Assembly: GCF_000374645.1 (NCBI RefSeq)
Contig: NZ_KB894810.1
Span: 1 to 64,000, forward strand
DNA from: Arhodomonas aquaeolei DSM 8974
GTDB taxonomy: Bacteria > Pseudomonadota > Gammaproteobacteria > Nitrococcales > Nitrococcaceae
Reading direction: 5' to 3'
Length of the DNA: 64,000 nt
Part shown: positions 15,997 through 24,364 of the stretch, piece by piece
How the letters are laid out: each line of letters begins with the position of its first letter
Numbering within the stretch: position 1 is the stretch's first letter
Program-made: the position numbers and the translations under genes
The notes under the pieces: generated by a model
Told to the model about the DNA's origin: nothing
What the model saw: only the letters and a program-made list of their open reading frames with translations
The model's database searches: none

Positions 15997-16680
15997 CTAT
16001 AGCGCCGCGAGGTCGTACGGCCCGCCACGCTCCCGGGCGCGCTGATAGGCGGCCCGCCCGCGGATACGCTCGACGAACGCGTTCAGCCGGGGACGCTCCG
16101 GTCCCGCCAGACCCCGCGCCACCGCAGCCTCCACCGGGAAGCTCATCTGGATGTCGGCGGCGGTGAACGCCTCACCGGCGAACCACGTCCGGCGCTGCAG
16201 CACGTCCTCCAGGTAGTCCAGGTGCGCGCGCACCTCGGGCCCCACGAAGGCCGACTGCACCCCGGCGGCGATCCGCCGCAGCAGCGGGCGCATCAGCCAA
16301 GGTGCCGCCGGCCCGCCAAGCCGGTCGAAGACCAGGCTCAGCAGCAGCGGCGGCATCGCCGAGCCCTCGGCGTAGTGCAGCCAGTAACGGTAATCGAGGA
16401 AGGCCTCCGTACCCGGGGCGGGGCGGAAGCGGTGGTCCGGGTCATGACCGTCGAGGAGATACTCGATGATCGCCCCGGACTCCGCCACCACCCGCTCGCC
16501 GTCGGTGATCACCGGCGAGCGGCCCAGCGGGTGGACCGCGCGCAGCGCGGCCGGCGCACGGCCGGTCGCCGGGTCGCGCTCGTAGCACTGGATGCGGTAG
16601 TCCGCGTCCAGCTCCTCGAGCAGCCAGAGCACGCGCTGGGAGCGGGAGTGGGCGAGGTGATGGACCGTGAGCGCGGTCAT
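15997..16680 (-). CDS. glutathione S-transferase family protein
   Basis: A 227-residue two-domain GST. The thioredoxin-like N-domain begins TVHHLAHSRSQRVLWLLEEL, with a Ser near residue 11 in the usual catalytic region and the glutathione gamma-glutamyl contact ESGAIIEYLL near 65. The all-alpha C-domain has AFTAADIQMSFPVEA. It resembles bacterial YfcG/beta-like GSTs; the substrate is unknown. Its ATG overlaps the TGA of the upstream gamma-glutamyltranspeptidase (ATGA), which points to translational coupling and a shared role in glutathione or glutathione-conjugate metabolism. Confidence 0.88.
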   Translation of the reverse strand: MTALTVHHLAHSRSQRVLWLLEELDADYRIQCYERDPATGRAPAALRAVHPLGRSPVITDGERVVAESGAIIEYLLDGHDPDHRFRPAPGTEAFLDYRYWLHYAEGSAMPPLLLSLVFDRLGGPAAPWLMRPLLRRIAAGVQSAFVGPEVRAHLDYLEDVLQRRTWFAGEAFTAADIQMSFPVEAAVARGLAGPERPRLNAFVERIRGRAAYQRARERGGPYDLAAL

Positions 16681-18407
16681 CGGCTCACCCCCATGGCCGA
16701 GCTCGTCTGACGGCGCGGGTCGGCGGCCCCGTGGAAGCCGTCCGCATCGATGAGGATGGACTGGATCGCCCCCATCGAGCGCTCCTGCTTCACGCGGTGG
16801 CCCATGGCCTCCAGTCCGGCGATGGTGTCCGGGCTGATGCCCTGCTCGATGCGGATATAGTCGGGCCGCCACTGGTGGTGCACCCGCGGCGCGTTGACCG
16901 CGGTCTGGATGTTCATGTCGTGATCGATGACGTTCATGATCACCTGCAGCGTCGTGGTGATGATCCGCGAGCCGCCGGGGCTGCCGGTGACGAGGCGGTT
17001 CCGGCCGTCCTTCTTCACGATGGTCGGCGACATGGACGAGAGCATGCGCTTGCCAGGCTCGATCCGGTTGGCCTCGCCGCCGATGAGCCCGTAGGCGTTG
17101 GGCACGCCCGGCTTGGCGGAGAAGTCGTCCATCTCGTTGTTCATGAGAAAGCCCGCGCCGTCGACCACCAGCCCCGAGCCGTAGCTGAAGTTCAGGGTGT
17201 AGGTGTTCGCCACCACCAGGCCGTCGCCGTCGGCGATGGAGAAGTGCGTGGTCTCGTTGGACTCGTACGGCCAGGGATCGCCGGCGGCAACCGCGTCCGC
17301 CGGCGTCGCCCGTTCCGGGTCGATCTCCCCGCGCAGCGCCCCGGCGTAGGCCTTGCTGGTGAGCCCCGCCACCGGCACGTCGACGAAGTCGCTGTCGCCG
17401 AGGTAACGCGCCCGGTCGGCGTAGGCACGCTTCATTGCCTCGGCCATCAGGTGGATGGTGCGTGCCGAGTTGTGTCCGGCCGCGGCGATGTCGTAACCCT
17501 CGAGGATGTTGAGGATCTCCACGATGTGCGTGCCGCCGGAGGACGGCGGCCCCATGGAGTAGACGTCGTAGCCGCGGTAGCGGCCATGGACCGGTTCGCG
17601 CACCACCGGCCGGTAGCCGGCGAGGTCGTCCAGGGTCATGATCCCGCCGTGGCGCTGCAGGGTCGAGACGATGCGCTCGGCGGTCACGCCCTCGTAGAAC
17701 CCCTTCGGCCCCTGCTCGGCGATCCGCCGCAGGGTCCGCGCCAGCGCCGGCTGACGGAAGACCTGGCCGGCACGGTAGGGCGTGCCGTCGTCATGGAAGA
17801 ACTTGGCCCGGCTGGACGGCCAGCGCCCGAGCCGGTCCCGCGCCGAGGTCAGCCCCTCGGCGAAACGCGGCGGGACCTCGAAGCCCTCCTCCGCCAGGCG
17901 GATCGCCGGTGCCAGGGCCTCGGCCAGCGAACGCGTGCCGTAGCGGCGCAGGGCGAGCGCCAGGCCCGCGACGGTGCCGGGCACACCGGAGGCGTTCGCA
18001 CTGAAACGCGAGCGCTCCGGCACGACCTCGCCCTCGGCGTTCTGAAACATGGTCTCGGTGGCCGCCGCGGGGGCGGTCTCGCGGTAGTCGATGGCGACCA
18101 CCTCGCCGCTGCGCTCGTCGGAGACGAGCATGAACCCGCCGCCGCCGATGTTGCCCGAGCGCGGCTGGGTCACCGCCAGGGCGAAGCCCGCGGTCACCGC
18201 CGCGTCCACGGCGTTACCGCCGTCACGCAGCACGTCCCGCGCCACCCGGGAGGCGATGTAATGACTCGTCGCCACCATGCCGCCGTCCGCGGTCACCGGC
18301 CGGAAGCGCTCCCCCGCGAGGATAGCCTCCGCCGCGTGGCCCGCCGGCCCCCACACCAGCGCCACCGCTGCCAGCGCCAGCACCCGCCGTCGAATCCCCT
18401 CGATCAT
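16677..18407 (-). CDS. ggt: gamma-glutamyltranspeptidase precursor
   Basis: A 576-residue periplasmic Ntn-hydrolase. It has a signal peptide at 1-26 ending around GHAAEA, the glutathione-binding segment QPRSGNIGGGGFM near 80, and the autoprocessing site ETTHFSIAD near 387, where the Thr becomes the N-terminal nucleophile of the small subunit. The GSPGGSRIITT segment near 490 is also canonical. It cleaves the gamma-glutamyl bond of glutathione and its conjugates. ATG 18407 has GGGAGAG upstream and starts directly at the signal peptide. The gene overlaps the downstream GST by 4 bp. Confidence 0.95.
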   Translation of the reverse strand: MIEGIRRRVLALAAVALVWGPAGHAAEAILAGERFRPVTADGGMVATSHYIASRVARDVLRDGGNAVDAAVTAGFALAVTQPRSGNIGGGGFMLVSDERSGEVVAIDYRETAPAAATETMFQNAEGEVVPERSRFSANASGVPGTVAGLALALRRYGTRSLAEALAPAIRLAEEGFEVPPRFAEGLTSARDRLGRWPSSRAKFFHDDGTPYRAGQVFRQPALARTLRRIAEQGPKGFYEGVTAERIVSTLQRHGGIMTLDDLAGYRPVVREPVHGRYRGYDVYSMGPPSSGGTHIVEILNILEGYDIAAAGHNSARTIHLMAEAMKRAYADRARYLGDSDFVDVPVAGLTSKAYAGALRGEIDPERATPADAVAAGDPWPYESNETTHFSIADGDGLVVANTYTLNFSYGSGLVVDGAGFLMNNEMDDFSAKPGVPNAYGLIGGEANRIEPGKRMLSSMSPTIVKKDGRNRLVTGSPGGSRIITTTLQVIMNVIDHDMNIQTAVNAPRVHHQWRPDYIRIEQGISPDTIAGLEAMGHRVKQERSMGAIQSILIDADGFHGAADPRRQTSSAMGVSR

Positions 18408-18612
18408 GCCGCTCTCCCGCTGTCCGTATCTGCCCTGCCCGGCACCCGGCTCAACCGCCGGGCGCCGGCACACCATTAGTCCGGCCACCAGTATGGTCAC
18501 CGCCCCGGACACCTGCACCCCTGCCGGCGAGTTCCGGAACGCCGAAGCGGCCGGACACACGGCCTCGGGGACGGGGCGCGCCGGGGCACGTCAACGTAGT
18601 AGGCTGTGATCG

Positions 18613-19056
18613 ATGAGTATCGACCCGGACAATGACAAGGTACTGCGCATCTCGCGCAACGTGGCGACCGGGCTGGACGAGATCGAGCTCTCGGCGGTGC
18701 GCGCCCCCGGCCCCGGCGGGCAGAACGTGAACAAGGTCGCCACCGCCGTGCACCTGCGCTTCGACAGCCAGTCGTCGTCGCTGCCGGCCTTCTACAAGGA
18801 GCGCCTGCTGGCGTGCAGCGATCACCGCGTGACCGCGGACGGCGTGGTCGTGATCCGCGCCCGCCGCCACCGCAGCCAGGCCCTCAACCGCCAGGACGCC
18901 CTGGAGCGCCTGCGCGCCCTGCTGCGCGGGCTCACCGAGACGCCGGCGACACGGGTACCCACCCGCCCGAGCCGCAACGCACGCCGCCGGCGCACGGACC
19001 GCAAGGTCCGCCACGGGCGCAAGAAGGCGATGCGCCGTACACCGCCGACGGAGTGA
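18613..19056 (+). CDS. arfB: alternative ribosome-rescue factor, peptidyl-tRNA hydrolase
   Basis: A 147-residue RF1/RF2-type catalytic domain with the GGQ motif in RAPGPGGQNVNKV near residue 36. It ends in a strongly basic tail (many Arg and Lys after residue 115) that in ArfB enters the empty mRNA channel. It hydrolyses peptidyl-tRNA on ribosomes stalled on non-stop mRNA. Length matches ArfB/YaeJ (about 140). It is divergent from ggt and ends 15 bp before the convergent YedE-like gene. Confidence 0.95.
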   Translation: MSIDPDNDKVLRISRNVATGLDEIELSAVRAPGPGGQNVNKVATAVHLRFDSQSSSLPAFYKERLLACSDHRVTADGVVVIRARRHRSQALNRQDALERLRALLRGLTETPATRVPTRPSRNARRRRTDRKVRHGRKKAMRRTPPTE

Positions 19057-19071
19057 CGGCAGCGGACCGCT

Positions 19072-19482
19072 TCAGGGGCGGGCCGTGAACCGGTAGAGGA
19101 TCATGCCGCCGGCGAGCCCGACGACGAAGGTCAGGGGCACCACACTGCCCAGCGCCAGTGCCGCGATCCCCGGCCCGGGACAGAAGCCCGCCACACCCCA
19201 GCCGACCCCGAACACCACGGCACCGCCGATCAGCCGCGCGTCGATGTCCCTGCGGGTCGGCAGCTGGAAGGCCGGTGCGAACACCGGCCGGGGACGGCGC
19301 AGCACGAAGCGGAAGCTGATCAGCGTGGTGGCCACCGCCCCGGCAAGAACGAACACCAGGGTCGGGTCCCAGCGGCCGGTGAGATCAAGGAAACCGAGCA
19401 CCCGCGCCGGGTCCGTCATCTGCGCAAGGGCCAGGCCGGCGCCGAACAGCAGCCCGGCGACAATGCTCACGAGATGGATCAT
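19072..19482 (-). CDS. YeeE/YedE-family membrane protein, second half (DUF6691-like)
   Basis: A 136-residue protein with four hydrophobic segments and the motif GWGVAGFCPGPGIAAL, whose Cys lies in a membrane-entrance position typical of YeeE/YedE sulfur transporters. In TsuA-like proteins such halves move thiosulfate-type ions through Cys relays. Here the two halves are separate genes that overlap by ATGA (19479-19482). It is the last gene of a leftward operon with the metallo-beta-lactamase protein. The exact substrate is inferred. Confidence 0.88.
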   Translation of the reverse strand: MIHLVSIVAGLLFGAGLALAQMTDPARVLGFLDLTGRWDPTLVFVLAGAVATTLISFRFVLRRPRPVFAPAFQLPTRRDIDARLIGGAVVFGVGWGVAGFCPGPGIAALALGSVVPLTFVVGLAGGMILYRFTARP

Positions 19483-19916
19483 GACGCCACCCCCAGTACG
19501 TGCCGGACGACGAACACGGTGACGATGCTGGTCGCCATGAACGTGATCACGGCGATCAGCGAGCGCGGCGACAGCCGCCCGAGCCCGCAGACACCGTGGC
19601 CGCTGGTGCAGCCGCTGCCCAGGCGGGTACCGAAGCCGACGAGGACACCGGCGGCCAGCACCGCCCACAGCGGCAGCCCGCTGTGGAGCACCGCCCCCGC
19701 CGGCCAGAGCACGTAGACGGCCCCCGCACCGGCGATCATGCCGGCGAGGAAGAGCAGCCGCCACAGCCGCTCGCCACCGTGCTCCTCCATGGCCCCGGCC
19801 GCGATGCCGCTGATGCCCGCGATCCGCCCGTTCAGCCACAACAGGATGGTGGCGGCGAGCCCGATGAGGATCCCCCCTGCCAGGGCGGGAACCGGCTCGA
19901 AGGGCACGATCGTCAT
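19479..19916 (-). CDS. YeeE/YedE-family membrane protein, first half
   Basis: A 145-residue protein with about four membrane segments and the conserved cysteine motif GSGCTSGHGVCGLGRLSPRS near residues 100-120, the family hallmark. It overlaps both neighbours by 4 bp (ATGA at 19913-19916 and 19479-19482), so the three genes are very likely translated as a unit. In characterised bigR/blh-type operons, similar YedE halves accompany a persulfide dioxygenase-like enzyme. Transport of a reduced sulfur species is inferred. Confidence 0.9.
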   Translation of the reverse strand: MTIVPFEPVPALAGGILIGLAATILLWLNGRIAGISGIAAGAMEEHGGERLWRLLFLAGMIAGAGAVYVLWPAGAVLHSGLPLWAVLAAGVLVGFGTRLGSGCTSGHGVCGLGRLSPRSLIAVITFMATSIVTVFVVRHVLGVAS

Positions 19917-20815
19917 GCGGATTCCCCCGAATAGCTCTGGCTGAAATCCCCGGGCCGGTCAATGGGGATCTTCACGTAGGCGACCCCGTTGTCCTCCGCC
20001 GGCGGCAGCCGCCCGGCACGGATGTTCACCTGCACCGCGGGGATGATCAGCCGCGGCAGGTCCAGGGTCCGGTCACGCCCCTCTCGGCGTTCGACGAATT
20101 CCGCCTCGGTGACGCCGTCGCGCACGTGGATGTTGCCGCCACGCTGCTCGCCGATCGTGGTCTCGTTGCGATACTCGCGGCCGTTGGGACGGTAGTCGTG
20201 GAGCACGAACAGCCGGGTCTCGTCCGGCAGCTCGTAGAGCCGCATGATCGAGTGATAGAGCACCGATGCGCTGCCGCCGGGGAAGTCGCAGCGCGCGGTT
20301 CCCCCGTCCGGCATGAACAGGGTGTCCCCGCAGAAGGCCGCGTCACCGATCACGTACGTGAGGCTGTCCGAGGTGTGCCCCGGCGTGGGAATGGCCCGGG
20401 CCTCGATGTTGCCGACGTGGAAGGTCTCGTAGTCCGCGAACAGGTGATCGAACTGCGAGCCGTCCGGCAGGAAGCCCCGCTCCAGGTTGTAGACGTCGCG
20501 GAAGTGGCGCTGCACCGTGCGGATCCCCTCGCCGATGCCGGTGGTGCCACCGAGGCGGTCACGGATGTGCGCACCGGCGGCCAGGTGGTCCGCATGGGCG
20601 TGGGTCTCCAGCACCCATTCCACCTCCAGGCCCTCGCGGCGCACGAACTCGATGATCCCGTCGGCGCTGTCGGTGCCCGTGCGCCCCGCGTTCTCGGCGT
20701 AGTCGAGCACCGAGTCGATCACCGCGGCACGCCGGGTCTGCGGGTCCCAGACCACGTAGGAGAACGTGGACGTGGGTTCGTGCAGGAACTGCCTGACTTC
20801 GGGACGTGCACTCAT
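19913..20815 (-). CDS. metallo-beta-lactamase-fold hydrolase, Blh/persulfide dioxygenase-like
   Basis: A 300-residue MBL-fold protein with the metal motif ETHAHADHL (near 60) and PTPGHTSDSLTY. It also has FCGDTLFMPDGGTARCDFPGG and the HDYRPNGREYRNETTIGEQR segment found in Blh/ETHE1-like proteins. These oxidise or handle glutathione persulfide during sulfide detoxification. ATG 20815 has GGAGGTG upstream; longer in-frame starts run into the promoter region. It heads an operon with two YedE halves and is divergent from a SulP transporter. Glyoxalase II function is the alternative but the C-terminal signature argues against it. Confidence 0.88.
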   Translation of the reverse strand: MSARPEVRQFLHEPTSTFSYVVWDPQTRRAAVIDSVLDYAENAGRTGTDSADGIIEFVRREGLEVEWVLETHAHADHLAAGAHIRDRLGGTTGIGEGIRTVQRHFRDVYNLERGFLPDGSQFDHLFADYETFHVGNIEARAIPTPGHTSDSLTYVIGDAAFCGDTLFMPDGGTARCDFPGGSASVLYHSIMRLYELPDETRLFVLHDYRPNGREYRNETTIGEQRGGNIHVRDGVTEAEFVERREGRDRTLDLPRLIIPAVQVNIRAGRLPPAEDNGVAYVKIPIDRPGDFSQSYSGESA

Positions 20816-20849
20816 CGCGGCACCTCCTTCGACTGATATCCCGAATAAT

Positions 20850-20880
20850 GTAATAAGCATATTACTGAAACATATATTAC
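20850..20880. promoter_or_regulatory. AT-rich operator between Blh-like and SulP genes (BigR/SqrR-like)
   Basis: The perfect inverted repeat GTAATA-AGCA-TATTAC spans 20850-20865. A further TATTAC half-site at 20875-20880 is 15 bp from the second arm. The stretch is a sharply AT-rich island in GC-rich DNA and sits in the 112-bp gap between divergent genes. Persulfide-sensing ArsR-family repressors (BigR, SqrR) bind AT-rich palindromes over the promoters of this type of operon. No ArsR regulator is encoded within the window. Confidence 0.6.
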
Positions 20881-20927
20881 ACTGCGAATGGTACCGCTCG
20901 ATCATCACCATAGACGCAACGGCGCCG

Positions 20928-22703
20928 ATGAAGCTGCAACCGCCCCTGTTGACCAGCCTCCGCGGCTATGACCGCCAGGCCTTCTCCGACGACCTGACGG
21001 CGGGGATCATCACCGCCATTCTGCTCGTCCCCCAGGGCATGGCGTACGCGCTGCTCGCGGGACTGCCGGCGGAGACCGGGCTGTACGCCAGTATCATACC
21101 GCCGGCGGTCTATGCGGTGTTCGGCACCAGCCGCACCCTTGCCGTGGGCCCGGTGGCCGTCGCCGCACTCATGGTCGCCGACGCCCTGTCCCGCTTCGCC
21201 GGCGCCGATCCCCAGCAGTGGATCACCGGCGCCTCCATCCTGGCCGCGGAGGTGGGCGTGATACTGGCCGTCGGTGGGGCCCTGCGCCTGGGCCGGCTGG
21301 TCAACCTGATCGGCCACCCGGTGCTGTCCGGTTTCACCAGCGCGGCGGCGGCGCTGATCATGCTGAGCCAGGTGGGCCACCTGCTGGGCGTCGATGCCCC
21401 CCGGGGGGACGCGGTCACCATGATCACCGGCCTGTACACCCACATCGGCGCCGTCTCCACCGCCACCACGGTGACCTCCGTGCTCGCCATCGCCGCGCTG
21501 GTGCTCGCGCGCCGGCCGCTGCAACGGCTGCTCACCGGGCTCGGCGCCAGCCCGAACGCCGCCGCCCTCGCCTCCCGGACGGCCCCGCTGGCGGTGGTGA
21601 TCGCGGCCTCCCTGGCGATGGCCGCGCTCGCCGGCAACGGCGGTGCGCCGGTGCGCGTGGTAGGCGACATCCCCGCCGGCCTGCCGGCCCCGGGTCTCGA
21701 TTTCCTCGCCAGCGCCGGCTGGGCCGAGCTCGCCCCGTCCGCGGTGCTCATCGCGCTGATCGGCTACGTGGAGAGCGTCACCGTCGCCAAGGTCCTGGGC
21801 GGGCGCCGGCGCGAGCGCGTCGACGCCAATCAGGAGCTCCTCGCCCTGGGGGCGGCCAACTTCGGCTCCGCGCTGGTGGGCACCATGCCCGCCGCCGGCG
21901 GCTTCTCGCGCTCGGTGGTGAACTTCGACGCCGGGGCCCGAACCCAGGTCGCCGCGCTGATCACCGCCGGCCTCGTCGGGGTGGTCGCCGCCTTCTTCAC
22001 CGGCTGGTTCGCGTTCCTGCCGAAAGCGGTGCTCGCCGCGATCATCGTGGTCGCCATCTGGCAGCTCATCGACTTCCGCGGCGCGATAGAGACCACCCGG
22101 TACGACCGGGGCGACGGCGCGACCCTCATCGCCACGGTGGCCGGCGTGCTGGGCTTCGGCCTGGAGCCCGGGCTGGTGGCCGGCATCGCGCTGTCGCTGT
22201 TCCTCTACGTCTGGCGCAGCAGCCGGCCGCACATGGCCGTGATCGGGCGCATCCCGGGCACCGAGCATTTCCGCAACGTCGAGCGCCACGAGGTGGTCTG
22301 CGACCCCCGGCGGGTGCTCCTGCGCATCGACGAGAACATCTACTTCGCCAACGCCGAGCCGGTCCGCGACTTCGTGCTCGCGGCCCTCGACCGCCATCCC
22401 GATGCCGAAGCCGCGGTGCTGGTGATGAGCTCGGTGAGCTACATCGACAGCAGCGGGCTGGAGATGCTGGAGGCGCTGCACGCCGATCTGCAGGCGCAGT
22501 CAGTCGCCCTGCACCTCGCAGAGGTGAAGGGGCCGGTGGCGGACCGGCTCGCGCAGACACACCTCTGGCACGGGCTGCCGGAGAGCCATCACCACCTCAG
22601 CGTCGCCGCGGCGGTGGACGCCCTGGGGGGCGACGGCGGGAACGAGACGACCGCGGCCGCAACACGACGCCGCATCCACGGCCCGGACCGCCCTGCGGGA
22701 TGA
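20928..22703 (+). CDS. SulP-family anion transporter with STAS domain
   Basis: A 591-residue permease. The SLC26/SulP core has 10-14 hydrophobic segments with signatures LVPQGMAYALLAGLP and PAAGGFSRSVVNFDAGART. A cytosolic STAS domain follows after about 460, with VMSSVSYIDSSGLEMLEAL. Family members carry sulfate, bicarbonate or related anions. Its start is taken as ATG 20928; the Shine-Dalgarno is poor. Divergence from the Blh/YedE operon around a shared operator suggests movement of an oxidised sulfur product such as sulfite or sulfate, but direction and substrate are inferred. Confidence 0.9.
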   Translation: MKLQPPLLTSLRGYDRQAFSDDLTAGIITAILLVPQGMAYALLAGLPAETGLYASIIPPAVYAVFGTSRTLAVGPVAVAALMVADALSRFAGADPQQWITGASILAAEVGVILAVGGALRLGRLVNLIGHPVLSGFTSAAAALIMLSQVGHLLGVDAPRGDAVTMITGLYTHIGAVSTATTVTSVLAIAALVLARRPLQRLLTGLGASPNAAALASRTAPLAVVIAASLAMAALAGNGGAPVRVVGDIPAGLPAPGLDFLASAGWAELAPSAVLIALIGYVESVTVAKVLGGRRRERVDANQELLALGAANFGSALVGTMPAAGGFSRSVVNFDAGARTQVAALITAGLVGVVAAFFTGWFAFLPKAVLAAIIVVAIWQLIDFRGAIETTRYDRGDGATLIATVAGVLGFGLEPGLVAGIALSLFLYVWRSSRPHMAVIGRIPGTEHFRNVERHEVVCDPRRVLLRIDENIYFANAEPVRDFVLAALDRHPDAEAAVLVMSSVSYIDSSGLEMLEALHADLQAQSVALHLAEVKGPVADRLAQTHLWHGLPESHHHLSVAAAVDALGGDGGNETTAAATRRRIHGPDRPAG

Positions 22704-22719
22704 CCCGGGCCTGCGGCTC

Positions 22720-23457
22720 CTAGCGGATGCCCCGCACGAAATAGGCGTTGGGGTCGTCGGTAATCACGGCCGTGAGCCCCGCCGACCACAGCGGGTCCAC
22801 CGCCTCGGGACGGTTGGCGGTCCATGCCACCACCGCGATTCCCGCCGCGCACAGCCGCCGCACCCCGGCGGGGTCCAGATGACGCCAGTCCACGTGCAGG
22901 CTCACACCGCCGAACGCCTGCAGCACAGCGCCGGCACGCTCGGGCACGCGCTCGCAGATCAGGCCCAGGCGGATCCCGGGATCCCGTCGCCGGCATTCGG
23001 CGAGCACCGGCACGTCGAAGGACGAGAGCAGCAACGCCTCCCGTGGGAACCCGGTCGTCTGCAGGCTATCGAGGACCGTGGCCGCCAGGGCCGTCCGCCT
23101 GCCCTCCTCCCCCGTCGGCTTGAGCTCAAGGTTGAGCCCCAGCCCGCGCTGGCGACACAGGGCGAGGGCCTGCTCGAGACGCGGCATCCGGGTGCCGGCG
23201 TAGCGGGGTGAGAACCACCCGCCGGCATCGAGGGCGGCAACCGCTGCCCAGTCCGCATCGGCGATCCGTCCGGCCCCGTCGGTGCAGCGATCCAGACGCT
23301 CGTCGTGGAAGATGACCGGCGTGCCGTCGCCGAGCAGCTGGACATCCAGCTCCACCCAGCCCACACCCAGGGCCGCCGCCAGCTCGATCGCCGGGAGTGT
23401 ATTCTCCGGCGCGGCCAGCGATGCCCCGCGATGGGCGAAAACCCGTGTCCCGAACAT
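22720..23457 (-). CDS. ugpQ: glycerophosphodiester phosphodiesterase
   Basis: A 245-residue GDPD-family TIM barrel. It begins VFAHRGASLAAPENTLPA (His 9-Arg 10 and the Glu of PENT), followed by ELDVQLLGDGTPVIFHDERLDRCTDG in two parts and ELKPTGEE, all active-site segments. It hydrolyses deacylated phospholipids to glycerol-3-phosphate and an alcohol. No signal peptide is seen, so it is cytosolic like UgpQ. ATG 23457 has GGGAG upstream. It ends 16 bp from the convergent sulP gene and is followed upstream by the liv operon without an obvious functional link. Confidence 0.93.
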   Translation of the reverse strand: MFGTRVFAHRGASLAAPENTLPAIELAAALGVGWVELDVQLLGDGTPVIFHDERLDRCTDGAGRIADADWAAVAALDAGGWFSPRYAGTRMPRLEQALALCRQRGLGLNLELKPTGEEGRRTALAATVLDSLQTTGFPREALLLSSFDVPVLAECRRRDPGIRLGLICERVPERAGAVLQAFGGVSLHVDWRHLDPAGVRRLCAAGIAVVAWTANRPEAVDPLWSAGLTAVITDDPNAYFVRGIR

Positions 23458-23570
23458 GCATGACTCCCTCGGCCCGGACCGCGGCACGGCGACAACGACC
23501 CATCCCGCCACGTGGCAGGACGGCATACGGCCAAGGCTGACGCGGGAATATTACACGGGTGTTGCAGGCG

Positions 23571-23604
23571 GGCCCGGCCCGGGGCAACGCCCCGGGGCCC
23601 GGCC
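23571..23604 (-). terminator. GC-rich hairpin after livF
   Basis: CCCGGGGC (23578-23585) and GCCCCGGG (23589-23596) form a stem with loop AAC, extended by flanking GGCCCGG and GCCCGGCC with a slight offset. It lies just 3' of livF on the minus strand. No U-tract follows. Confidence 0.5.
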
Positions 23605-23608
23605 ATGC

Positions 23609-24364
23609 CTAGATCGCCAGGTACTGGTCGCGGAGCTCCTGGTTGTCGAGCACGTGGTTGGCCTCACCCTCGTAGGCGACCTCGCCCATGTCCAGGATCA
23701 CCGCCCGGTCCGCGAGCTCCAGCGCGGCGATCGCGTTCTGCTCGACGATGATGGTGGTGATACCCAGGGACTTCACCTCCCTGAGGATGGACTCGATCTC
23801 CTGAACGATCTGAGGTGCCAGCCCCTCGTAGGGCTCGTCGAGGAGCAGCAGCTTGACATCCCGCGCCAGTGCCCGGGCCACGGCCAGCATCTGCTGCTCG
23901 CCGCCGGACATGGTGATCGCCTCCTGCTTGCGGCGCTCGGCGAGCCGCGGGAAGTGCTCGTAGATCTGCTCGATCGACCACCCCCGGGGCTCGGCGATCT
24001 GCGCCACCACCAGGTTCTCCTCGACCGTGATGCCGGGGATGATCCGCCGGTCCTCGGGCACCAGCTGCACCCCCGACTGCGCCGCCCGGTGGGTGGGCAT
24101 GCGATGCAGTGGCTGACCGGCGAGCCAGATCTCGCCGCTGCGCAGCTGCGGATCGTGGGCCCGGGCGATGGTACGCAGGGTCGAGGTCTTGCCGGCACCG
24201 TTGCGCCCGAGCAGGGCGACGATCTCACCCTCCCGGACCTCGAAGCTCACACCCTGGACGATGTAGCTCTCGCCGTAGTAGGCGTGAATGTCCCGGCACG
24301 CGAAGTACGCCTCCTGTCCGCCCGCATCGGTCTGTGCCGGCTGCGCATGAGTACTGGCGCTCAT
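23609..24364 (-). CDS. livF: branched-chain amino acid type ABC transporter ATPase
   Basis: A 251-residue ABC ATPase with Walker A GRNGAGKTS (near 53), Q-loop VPEDRRIIPG, signature MSGGEQQM and Walker B LLLLDEPYEGLAP. VPEDRRIIPGITVEENL is typical of LivF. The first ~18 residues form an unusual polar extension. Its start overlaps the livG stop (ATGA at 24361-24364). It energises the LivHM channel with LivG. Confidence 0.93.
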   Translation of the reverse strand: MSASTHAQPAQTDAGGQEAYFACRDIHAYYGESYIVQGVSFEVREGEIVALLGRNGAGKTSTLRTIARAHDPQLRSGEIWLAGQPLHRMPTHRAAQSGVQLVPEDRRIIPGITVEENLVVAQIAEPRGWSIEQIYEHFPRLAERRKQEAITMSGGEQQMLAVARALARDVKLLLLDEPYEGLAPQIVQEIESILREVKSLGITTIIVEQNAIAALELADRAVILDMGEVAYEGEANHVLDNQELRDQYLAI

